Below, one piece after another: positions 59,392 to 64,000 of a stretch of 64,000 bases of DNA. Source of the stretch: Liriodendron chinense. Its lineage: Eukaryota; Streptophyta; Magnoliopsida; Magnoliales; Magnoliaceae. The number at the start of each line of letters is the position of its first letter. Position 1 is the stretch's first letter. The position numbers were made by a program, and so were the translations under genes. The stretch lies in contig ML058447.1 of assembly GCA_003013855.2 (NCBI GenBank), forward strand, positions 744,001-808,000, written 5' to 3'. The notes beneath the pieces were generated by a model. The model was not told the origin of the DNA. It was given only the letters and a program-made list of their open reading frames with translations, and did no database searches.

Positions 59392-62300
59392 ATTTATGGC
59401 AACGGCAAAGTTCCTTTGATTATGGATGGAGGAGCATGCATAGGGATGAGTTATTTCAAGCAAATCAAAGAAAAAACCCACAGCTCTGCCTCAGTAGCCA
59501 TAAACCCAATCAGTAGATGCAACAACTCCTTCCTCGTTGAGCTTCCACTCTCCAGTCAGAGGATCCCTTGCTACATGAATAACAAAAGGACGCCCAACAT
59601 CCTCAAAAACCTCCAAACCATATAATGATTTTCCATGCATACATAATCAAGTGCAGTAACTTTAAATAAAACAAAAATGTTGGATGGATAGTCAACCTGA
59701 AGAAGAGCAAGTGCATTGCAAACTCGCTTTGACGCACTTGCAGAGAGGGTAGGGGGTAAAAGTTCATGGTATACTGAAACTATCTCCTGCAAGTAGTCAT
59801 AAATTTGGGCATTAGTTGCAAATAAGGCGATCTATTCATAAAGTGGGATGCTCCTAACTATACCTGCAAGTTTGCTAGTCCATCTTAAAGCATGGTTAGA
59901 AGATGCAAAGAGATAAAGAAGCACAAATGTTTTGCATAAAAACATTATAAGAAATTTGTATAAGAGAATATGTTGGAGGAGTCAGCAAACCCCCTGATAT
60001 ACAGTGTTCTGTCGTTCCCTAACAGCTCGAGCTTTTAGCGCAACCGGTCAGTAACATGGTATCAGAGCAGGACGTCCGGTGTTCAAGTCCCGGGGTTTGC
60101 AAAATTCGGTATTATAGGGCATCCGGTATTGTATCAGCCCAGAGTTTCACGTGCGGGGGCCAGTATACCGCCCGCACGTGAGGGGAGGTGTTGGAGGCGT
60201 CAGCAAACCCCCTAAGATACATTGTTCTGCCGTTCCCTAACAGCTCGAGCTTTTAGTGCAACCGGTCAGTAACAGAATAATCAGTAACATTCCTTTCAAT
60301 AGATCAAAAACAAAACATTGGAGCAAAATGATTCATCCAATAGAAATCCTAATTCAGTAAAGAATGAATGCACAAGCTAGGGCCAAGCTCACATGCAGTC
60401 ACACAAACACACACACACGTGTGTGTGTGTGCAGAGTATACCATGCGCATGTAAATCAGAAAACAAAGTTTTCTCATGATATAGCATACTAAGTTATTAC
60501 TACAGTTCTATCTAATTTTGGAAAACTGTAGTCTATGGTAACTGACAATTCCCTGCCATATTTAGTTGGTAATAGTTTGGAGAAGAAAAAATGAAGATCC
60601 TCATATAAAAAATGTAAAAGCTTGTGTCATTGATTAACAAACATGCAGTTTGCTACTAGTTGGAGATTTAGTTTTGGGAATCCATATTTTCTTTAATGCT
60701 CCTAACTATAATGCAAGTTTGCCAGTCCAACATAAAGTATGAGTAGAAGATACAAAGAGCTGTAGCATAAAAATATTGTAACAAAGTTTGTAAAGAGAAT
60801 AATTGTAATATTCCTTTCGGTAGATCGAAAACAAAACATTGGAGCAAAATGAAACATCCAATAGAAATCTTAATTCAATAGAGAATGCAACACAAAAGCT
60901 AATAGGGCCAAGGTCGTAGAAAGAAAAAAAAAACATGTAGAGAGTATCATGTCAATTGGAAATTAAAGTTATTAGAGCACCCATATAAAATTCTTAATTA
61001 TTACTATAGTTTAAAGCATCAATTTTGTGGCCCTTCAGGGAAAAAAGAAGAAGAAGAAGAAGAAGAAGAAAGAAAGAAAGAAAGAAAAGAAAAGAAAAGA
61101 AAAGAAAAGAAAAAAGAGCAAAAGAAAAAAGAGCATCAATGTTGATATATCTGATTATTGGATCGGTTTCAAGGTTTTCAGCTACCTGTTAGTAAGTGCG
61201 ACCAGTTGGTTTGGAAAATGGAGAGTTTGTATCAGCTTTCAATGCGTTCTTTCTACAAAGTGTTGCATGGGTCGTTATCTGGGGAGCACAGAGGCACACT
61301 TCTCATGTTTGGCACTATGGAGCTCCCCGAAAACTTGCAGTATTTACTTGGTTGGCAGGGAGAAATAAAGAGCTAACAGTTGTCAACCTTCAAAAGAGGA
61401 AAATGGTGATACCCAGCATTTGCATTATGTATGTACAATGCGGAGTTGGTCAATCAACTTTTTATTCTATGTCCATTCACTAGAGAGGTGTGGAAAAGGT
61501 TATTGAGATATTTAGAGTGATGTGGGTGGTGCTAGGAACTATTAATGGTTTTTTTTTCTAGCGTGACAAGGAGGCAATATAGGGAAAAAAAGGGAAGGCG
61601 ATTTGGAGACTAACTTTGTTGGAAGGTCTTTGGACTATATGGGGGAAAGAAATAACCATTGCTTTCATAATCAAAGTGGTTCAGCTCTAGAAGTGTTTAG
61701 AAGGGCTAAGTTGGATGTAATGGAGCGGGCCTCACATTTAGATTCTTTGGCTGATTGTAATCTTTCCCCTTTAAATTGGGCTTCTTTGTTGTAATTTGCC
61801 TAAGGTTTTTTTAGGCTTTCTTTAATAAAATTTCGTTATCTGTCAGAAAAGAAAAATCATGAACAGTGGAGACCTGTTTTCGTTCCTTAGCTTTCCTTTC
61901 CTTTTCCTTTTTCCCACAAATCTGGTGACTTGTTTCTTTGTAAAATAAATAAATAATAATAATAGAGATTTTAGTTTCAAGCAAGCATGTTTCCTTTTAA
62001 TCATGTTTTGAGGCAGGAGCTGATTTATGTAGTGTATCAGGAGCTGATTTATGTACTGGACCGTCATCCCCTCTTCCATTATATGTGCCTACACTCTTAT
62101 TTCTGGAAACACTTCAGGCATGATTCTACAATAAGGGCGTGTTTGGATTGCCCTTTCCCACAGTAAGGAAGAAAAATAAAATGGCAATTATTAATGTTGA
62201 ACGTGTTTGAATACGCTGCTCGAAAATCAGAAATCAGGGCCTTCTTTTAACTCAGCCATCTCATCAGTGTAAACGAAGACAGGAAGATGAATCCCATCTC

Positions 62301-63304
62301 AAATATGTTCGGACTCAGTGGATCTGTCCATCATACTGGACCTTGCGTGTGGATTGTCCATCAAGTGGGCCCACCTTTGACGTGGATCATCCATCAAGTG
62401 GGGCCCTCGAAAAGAGTCGCATTCTTTGATACGGTCCAATGCTGCAAATATCCAACCATCGGAAAACCCATGCACTCTTATACTGTTGATCATCCAGCTC
62501 TATTCAAACGGGTTCATCGTGCGACTATTTACAGCAGAAAACAGCCAACGCCACGTGTCTAGTGTAATCATTACACCTTTACAGTGTTTTACCATGGTAC
62601 AAGGCAATCCAAACACGCCCTAAGAAAACTATGATAGAATTAGGAAGGAAGAAGTCACAACTGGAAAGACACCCAGGCATGATTCCACCTAAAAAAAAAA
62701 AACTATTTCAGCAGATCTGATCTGGTGGTTCATTGCCACAAAGTGCCCCGGAGGTCTTGATAGGAGAGACATCACTCATCATCACCCTCGCAGGGAACTA
62801 ATTAATAAGCCAATTGGCAACTGAAATGATCACGAACACATATATATTCACAGAGGTAACACGTTGTTGTCAATGAAAATCTCTGCCATGGACAGTAACA
62901 GAGCCTGGGTAAAAGAGGAAGGTTGTTGCCCGATGGGCAGCCGATCATATAACTTTTGTGGAACTACAATTTAAAACCTGAAACCAAATTGCCAGGATAA
63001 AGGCTAAGGCAATGATGATGATGAATAATAATATTCAGATACAAAGAAGCATGTCACTGACCAAAAATGCCAGTTCCTTAAAAAAAGGAATTAAAAAAAA
63101 AAAAAAAGCAATTTACATAAAACCAAGAAAGAGAAATTGTAAGTAGCATTATTGAATGCTTAATTTTTATGCTAGTAGTCAGTGTCATATAGACTGTCCA
63201 TGTCAAACTGACAAAAGAGAAGGGAACCACACCTGTAAGAGTACAGCAACAGAACCAAAAGAATGCCACAACAATGGACCAAGATCTTGAAATGCCTGTC
63301 TTTG
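31716..63304 (-). CDS. CNOT9: CNOT9/Rcd1-like subunit of CCR4-NOT, divergent paralogue (5' end outside window)
   Basis: CNOT9 is the all-helical armadillo-repeat subunit that docks on the CNOT1 scaffold and recruits silencing and decay factors to the deadenylase complex. Minus-strand exons: 63233-63304, 59697-59786, 47057-47099, 42645-42751, 39551-39646, 33483-33673, 33298-33367, 31716-31796, giving 249 codons plus TAG; all GT-AG with matching phase. Family hallmarks: FQDLGPLLWHSFGS, RVCNALALLQ, HPETR, IPVYLYPFL, LRLTSLGVIG, GSEISKA-VATFILHKIL, LKNIIRCFLRLSDHPRA, DDPETGQWLQ. Many positions conserved in the usual plant and animal protein differ (RMNTTPIED for the normal NTxSKxRPFEY segment; GRPGKQ before LLK), and the C terminus is short, so it is likely the divergent paralogue rather than the main copy. 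The frame is intact with no stops, which argues for selection. The exon for the N terminus, ending before QRQAFQDL, was not found up to 64000. Confidence 0.88.
32737..33125. mobile_element. GTAACGG-repeat MITE with a (CT)n insert
   Basis: Begins CCAAGGTATTCCGTAATGG, ends near ACATTCGTTACGGCAC, and is packed with GGCTGTTACGG/CCGTAACAGCC words. A (CT)n microsatellite with about 22 units sits at 32847-32891. Related to 11045-11320. In the last intron but one of the CNOT9-like gene (31797-33297). Confidence 0.5.
34000..34316 (+). repeat. ~158-bp tandem duplication
   Basis: Two adjacent copies share TTTATTTATTTCCTGAA, ATATAATATTTTTATCATTA, and GAAGGCCACCATCTC; they have diverged by several percent. 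In the 5.9-kb CNOT9 intron 33674-39550. Confidence 0.75.
35266..35703. repeat. Fold-back repeat, copy 1
   Basis: Left arm (TCATCCATTTTGCCGGATCA ... GCTCAAGTGGA) and right arm (TCCACTTGAGCTTTGGATC ... TGAATAGATGG) are reverse complements over roughly 120 bases with an internal loop of ~180 bases. The same hairpin recurs at 35784-36214, 37822-38245 and 56138-56416. A Harbinger-type end, TAA-GGGCCTGTTTGG, lies at 34980, suggesting the hairpin is the core of such a MITE whose right end was lost. Confidence 0.7.
35784..36214. repeat. Fold-back repeat, copy 2
   Basis: Begins at TGTGGGCCCACCATAATGC and ends at GTGATGGGGCCCACTGC, so it is bounded by GGGCCCAC palindromes; arms pair as in copy 1. Only about 80 bases separate the two copies, so a transcript of this intron could form two strong hairpins. 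Confidence 0.72.
36497..37149. mobile_element. Non-autonomous hAT element (sister of 18519-19130)
   Basis: Right 350 bases match 18750-19130 closely (GAAGTATCGTGTAGCTTAAG, CTACGCAACAC, CGCTATTTAAAACATTG). Left end CAATGTAGCGTATACTGC. The flanks GTGTTTAC and GTTTAAAC match only roughly. Ends 28 bases before the next hAT element. Confidence 0.6.
37776..38289. mobile_element. Harbinger-like MITE with fold-back core
   Basis: Long terminal inverted repeats: GGGAACGGATTAGGTGCGGC at the left and the complement of GGGAGCGGATTAGGTGTGGC at the right, both followed by CACCCAAGATGG words. Flanked by TAA and TAC (imperfect). Its core (37822-38245) is the fold-back repeat. Confidence 0.65.
38290..38735 (+). 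repeat. GGATG-type satellite-like array
   Basis: About 440 bases made of GGATG, GGATGGATG, TTGGATG and GGGATGGATG units in irregular order. The 187-codon minus-strand frame rich in His, Pro and Ser across it is an artefact of the repeat. Confidence 0.9.
40226..40290 (+). repeat. Poly(A)-(GA)n microsatellite
   Basis: A run of about 20 A is followed by CGAGAGAGA... to ~40290. Short tandem duplications of ~60 bases also occur at about 40025-40110 and 40471-40600 in the same intron (39647-42644). Confidence 0.85.
40860..41065 (+). repeat. ~112-bp tandem duplication spanning the Copia 5' boundary
   Basis: Unit 1 (about 40840-40952) and unit 2 (about 40953-41065) both run from GTCGTG-TTTGCTCATC through GAAGGACAGAACATACTG into TTAGTG-GTATAGACTTAGG, the first 26 bases of the LTR. 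Confidence 0.8.
41039..42574 (+). mobile_element. Small Copia LTR retrotransposon with both LTRs
   Basis: 5' LTR 41039-41307 and 3' LTR 42322-42574, both TGTTAG...TTTTCA. Primer site TGGTATCAGAACATG (initiator tRNA-Met type) starts at 41308 and a polypurine tract TTGAGGGGGA ends at 42321. Target duplications CATAC at 41034-41038 and 42575-42579. The 1-kb interior keeps a decayed RNase H piece (DNQAAMHI, NPVFHEHTKYIEVDSHF, about 42080-42200) but no complete pol, so it is an internally deleted element. Confidence 0.9.
43060..44215 (+). mobile_element. RTE-clade LINE 3' fragment
   Basis: Plus-strand frames read MLYGTKCWAVKE, AEMRMLRWM, GYLGVTPIGNRMRES, RWFGHVQRRP and, after an insertion, DFMTYGLTEALTLDR and IHVADPN, the known C terminus of plant RTE LINEs. 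It ends GGGATAAGGCTTAAATGATGATGATGA. Interrupted at 43472-44077. Confidence 0.78.
43472..44077 (+). mobile_element. TRIM-like LTR element nested in the RTE LINE
   Basis: Two direct repeats, 43472-43767 and 43821-44077, start TAATGCA and end CGTCA. Three bases after the first is TGGTATCAGAGTGGGAGG, an initiator-tRNA primer site; before the second is a purine-rich CCGGGGGTGA. The 5-bp target duplication TGGAG is at 43467-43471 and 44078-44082. The interior is only 53 bases, with no coding capacity. The LTRs themselves contain short GTGTGAAGC-GGG repeats. Confidence 0.72.
44480..46330 (-). mobile_element. Decayed Copia retrotransposon, minus strand
   Basis: On the minus strand, pieces of pol are visible: a Pro-rich variable region (46070-45880), CEIIWLQSLLQEM (~45600), DYQAAIHI (~45550) and, past an insertion at about 44935-45515, ERTKHIKL and FVQLDNHLAYILTKP. 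A polypurine tract TGGAGGGGAAG precedes an apparent LTR start TGTAAGAG (minus strand, near 44709). The insertion includes a 28-base C run. Confidence 0.65.
45250..45277 (+). repeat. Poly(C) tract
   Basis: 28 uninterrupted C. Together with the G tract at 59348 it may reflect a real homopolymer or an assembly artefact. Confidence 0.95.
47057..47099 (-). CDS. CNOT9: CNOT9-like micro-exon (43 bases)
   Basis: Acceptor TATACAG|AGC and donor AATG|GTAATT. Encodes SIALHPETRHLLLN and supplies the first base of the next Ala codon. It fills exactly the gap between ...ALALLQ and ANIPVYLYPF expected from the family (usual sequence CVASHPxTRxxFL). It stands alone between introns of 4.3 and 12.6 kb. Confidence 0.85.
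48237..48551 (+). mobile_element. LINE endonuclease fragment, left part
   Basis: Plus-strand frames read VYGPND, FLGGDFNMIHF, FFELVDRNDLIDLPY, the endonuclease region of an L1-like LINE. About 150 bases from 48342 are partly duplicated in tandem starting at 48495. The second unit is interrupted by the Gypsy element and resumes at 54723. Confidence 0.7.
50000..50480 (-). repeat. Duplicated RT N-terminal segment fused to integrase C terminus
   Basis: Two direct copies of about 175 bases (50295-50475 and 50115-50270), each encoding the segment ...EIPEDIxDGLTPVWDIHxFTLPNLPHDQMS. The second copy runs straight into integrase C-terminal coding. Confidence 0.75.
51941..53916. mobile_element. ~2-kb solo LTR inside the Gypsy gag
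   Basis: Begins TGAAATTGCG and ends GCACTAACA, with flanks GGGGT (51936-51940) and GGGGC (53917-53921). Gag coding is continuous across it when removed. No primer site or coding region adjoins, so it is the product of LTR-LTR recombination. It holds six ACCGGTCG-type palindromic motifs between 53340 and 53580. Confidence 0.75.
54231..54436. mobile_element. AATCGTA-type repeat fragment
   Basis: GTATCGTAAATCGTAAG and AT-rich sequence match 2040-2150. It lies between the 5' LTR remnant and gag of the Gypsy element, where primer site and gag start should be. Confidence 0.5.
54723..55810 (+). mobile_element. LINE fragment, right part, interrupted by a MITE
   Basis: Endonuclease coding resumes (IDLPYVEVGYLGPITMICPS, SSIDSSSLRCGKATMWS, FSLPRPT-like), breaks at 55095-55529, and continues at 55540-55810 with linker sequence (RGFLREFLKFEHQVDNSFG). 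RT itself is absent downstream. Confidence 0.65.
55095..55529. mobile_element. Mutator-like MITE with long inverted repeats
   Basis: Ends GAGGAATGCTCACCTGCAC and the complement of GAAAAATGCTCACCTGCGC; inverted arms extend about 130 bases (TCACACGTCATGTGAGCCCA). Flanks ATACCAAGTA and ATACTAAGAA (2 mismatches in 10) suit a 9-10 bp duplication. The loop holds (CT)n(GT)n at 55303-55367. Confidence 0.65.
56007..56567. mobile_element. Harbinger/Tourist-like MITE with fold-back core
   Basis: Ends GGGCCTGTTTGATTTTTC and the complement of GGGCCTATTTGATTTTC, flanked by TAA at 56004-56006 and 56568-56570. The fold-back repeat (56138-56416) forms its core. It sits within hAT-like DNA (55825-56006, CAATGTTTACAGTATTGG end). 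Confidence 0.8.
56699..56759 (+). repeat. (TA)n microsatellite
   Basis: About 30 uninterrupted TA units. DNA from 56760 to 57190 has no recognised feature. Confidence 0.95.
57190..57490 (+). mobile_element. LINE zf-RVT fragment
   Basis: Plus-strand frames read KIWKATLPPQLQAFV, ITNKILTIN and CHVREKKGINRSSL, the zinc-knuckle-like region after RT in L1-like LINEs. Probably the same old LINE as 48237-55810, whose RT is deleted; the 3' end may be 58935-59330. Confidence 0.55.
57498..57960 (-). mobile_element. Minus-strand LINE tail with duplicated 3' end
   Basis: Encodes EFRKNRRAIWHLQLLTALWE and FWEERNGRCF on the minus strand, a LINE C terminus. The last ~103 bases (57503-57605) are a tandem copy of 57606-57708, both with AATAAAATTATTGCGATATT on the minus strand. 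Confidence 0.7.
57962..58934. other. AT-rich repeat with CTAGGCGC-like ends
   Basis: The edges are rich in CCTAGGC words in opposite orientation (GCACTAGGCGCAACCTAGGC at the left; CTAGGCTTACGCCCAGG at the right). The core has repeated AATTTCC/TTCCTAA words. It may be another non-autonomous DNA element. No coding signal. Confidence 0.35.
58935..59330 (+). mobile_element. LINE 3' end fragment
   Basis: Plus-strand frame IREFFMKSLC and a T-rich 3' region (TTGGTTGTTTTATTGGGCCT) resemble the C terminus and tail of the LINE copies at 10285 and 61150. Confidence 0.45.
59348..59389 (+). repeat. Poly(G) tract
   Basis: 42 uninterrupted G. Rare in plant DNA at this length. Confidence 0.95.
59491..59640 (-). 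pseudogene. 49-codon frame of unknown origin (possible captured gene fragment)
   Basis: The frame reads GLEVFEDVGRPFVIHVARDP and goes on LTGEWKLNEEGVV...DWVYGY before TGA. Composition and lack of low complexity look like real protein, unlike neighbouring frames. I do not recognise the family. It lies 57 bases beyond CNOT9 exon 59697-59786, in a different frame, in the intron, and next to the G tract. Confidence 0.3.
59971..60274 (+). mobile_element. TRIM (terminal-repeat retrotransposon in miniature)
   Basis: LTRs of 86 bases at 59971-60056 and 60189-60274, TGTTGGAGG...CAGTAACA, five or so differences. Primer site TGGTATCAGAGCAGGA starts directly at 60057 (initiator tRNA-Met) and a purine tract GAGGGGAGG ends at 60188. 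Target duplications GAATA at 59966-59970 and 60275-60279. The 132-base interior codes for nothing; it must be mobilised in trans. Confidence 0.93.
61039..61130 (+). repeat. (AAG)n/(AAAG)n microsatellite
   Basis: AAG units grade into GAAA and GAAAA units. Probably grew from a poly(A)-like tract beside the adjoining LINE. Confidence 0.9.
61145..61855 (+). mobile_element. 5'-truncated LINE
   Basis: Plus-strand frames read SYLLVSATS, APRKLAVFTWLAGRNKELTV, LQKRKMVIPSICIMY, and at the end DYMGERNNHCFHNQSGSALE, the L1-like C terminus and zf-RVT region. The tail TTTAATAAAATTTCGTTATC ends near 61850. Confidence 0.75.
62135..62620. mobile_element. Harbinger/Tourist-like MITE
   Basis: Ends GGGCGTGTTTGGATTGCC, inverted and identical for 18 bases, flanked by TAA at 62132-62134 and 62621-62623. 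The interior contains the GGGCCC-CATCAAGTGGG words found in the minisatellite of 29455-30830 and no coding frame. Confidence 0.85.
62895..63035 (+). mobile_element. Short repeat with RTE-like 3' tail (copy 4)
   Basis: Begins GAGCCTGGGTAAAAGAGGA, contains GATGGGCAGCCGATC and AAACCTGAAACC, ends AAAGGCTAAGGCAATGATGATGATGA. Clearest copy of the family in the window. Confidence 0.6.
63233..63304 (-). CDS. CNOT9: CNOT9-like, first exon in the window
   Basis: Acceptor TTCTTGTAG|CAAAG and donor TTACAG|GTGTGG; 24 codons encoding the first recognised helix, FQDLGPLLWHSFGSVAVLLQ. The preceding exon should end in frame 0 with a ...LSK-like sequence and probably lies beyond the right edge. Confidence 0.85.
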
Positions 63305-64000
63305 CTACAAGAAAATGAAGGAAAGTCTACAATTCATCCATATGAACACAAACAACAAATATGACAAAAGCATTAAAAGGAACAATTTGAGAGAACGTCA
63401 ACAGACTGTATAAGAGATTCAATATGCCTGCATTTGTACTACTAACATGAATAAGAGTTAGAAACATCGGTTCTCTTTCTACAGTCAGTCAGACTCTTTA
63501 ATGCAACGGAAAGAAATTATGATGTGCTCTTATTTGAACCCTTAGATAGGTTGGAACCCCAGAATGCAAAGTTCGAATAGACTAGACTTTAACAAATATC
63601 CAGTCTTGTTGTTCATAATTGGGTCCTTTTGTTTCCATCTGATTGGTTGCCCAGAGGGAGTACTCTCAGGTAGGATCTGTGGTTGGGTTTTTTTTTTTTT
63701 TTTTTCTGGCCTCTGGCCCTAATAATATCGCTGCATCTTTCAAAATAAAGAACCAAGTATCTGATTTTGTAGCAAGTGCTTGCGAAATTTTTTCATTCCT
63801 TGTTGTATGGTGCTTGACATTACAATCCAGGCTAATGAGGCTGGTGGTTGTCTCACGTGCTAAGTCTATTTATACCAAGACATTTAGCTCCAGCCCTTCT
63901 GTTTGCCTTAACTATGTCAAGGTTGGAAATGAAGAACAAGATTCTTACAATTGCAGATGCAATGAACTTGAGAAAAGACATTGCATGTGAGGACTCTTCT
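63305..64000. other. CNOT9-like upstream intron, no exon seen
   Basis: No frame here resembles the CNOT9 N terminus and no transposon signature is clear; a T run lies near 63689-63709. Confidence 0.4.

Noticed and set aside
59328..59516. Gly-rich small protein
   Set aside because: Produced by translating the G run.
60024..60110. tRNA-derived SINE or tRNA gene (box A- and box B-like sequence)
   Set aside because: The matches fall across an LTR end and primer site of a clear TRIM with LTRs and target duplications; no cloverleaf stems form.

Overview
The window is nuclear DNA of a flowering plant. It contains two intron-rich protein genes, both on the minus strand, and very large amounts of transposable-element DNA packed into their introns. 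The fold-back repeat with a GTGGGGCCCACC-like edge, present in several copies, looks to me like repeats of magnoliid trees, but I cannot prove that lineage from the sequence. I see no bacterial operon, CRISPR array, rRNA gene or intact tRNA gene.

Gene 1 (1496-27280, minus) is an organellar-type leucyl-tRNA synthetase. I rebuilt 20 coding exons from splice sites and reading phase. Together they encode about 958 residues, with a transit-peptide-like N terminus, the HIGH-type motif HVGH, the editing domain, KMSKS and the C-terminal domain. Exon 19 carries one extra base that puts a stop in frame, so this copy as written ends at about residue 840. Upstream, 27428-27472 holds three TGGGCC (site II) motifs, typical of genes for organellar proteins.

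Gene 2 (31716-63304 and probably continuing past the right edge, minus) is a divergent plant paralogue of CNOT9/Rcd1, the armadillo-repeat subunit of the CCR4-NOT deadenylase complex. Eight exons (249 codons plus a stop), including a 43-base micro-exon, spread over more than 31 kb. The first exon or exons lie outside the window.

The rest is mobile DNA. LeuRS intron 1 holds a 5-kb LINE inside an older hAT-like repeat. LeuRS intron 10 holds a LINE tail split by a hAT element and a tRNA-derived SINE with near-perfect target duplications. The intergenic region (27281-31715) holds a 133-bp hAT MITE and a 1.9-kb Harbinger-like element filled with a minisatellite. The CNOT9 introns hold fold-back repeats, a hAT element filled with GGATG-type repeats, a small Copia element with both LTRs, an RTE LINE carrying a TRIM-like element, a decayed minus-strand Copia, a LINE interrupted by a Gypsy element that is itself interrupted by a 2-kb solo LTR, a textbook 304-bp TRIM, and several MITEs. 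Many insertions can be ordered in time by their target-site duplications.

I did not find a new enzymatic or defence system. The points most worth checking are the synthetase frameshift, the divergent CNOT9 paralogue, the nested insertion series, the internally deleted Gypsy element and the minisatellites that grew inside DNA transposons.
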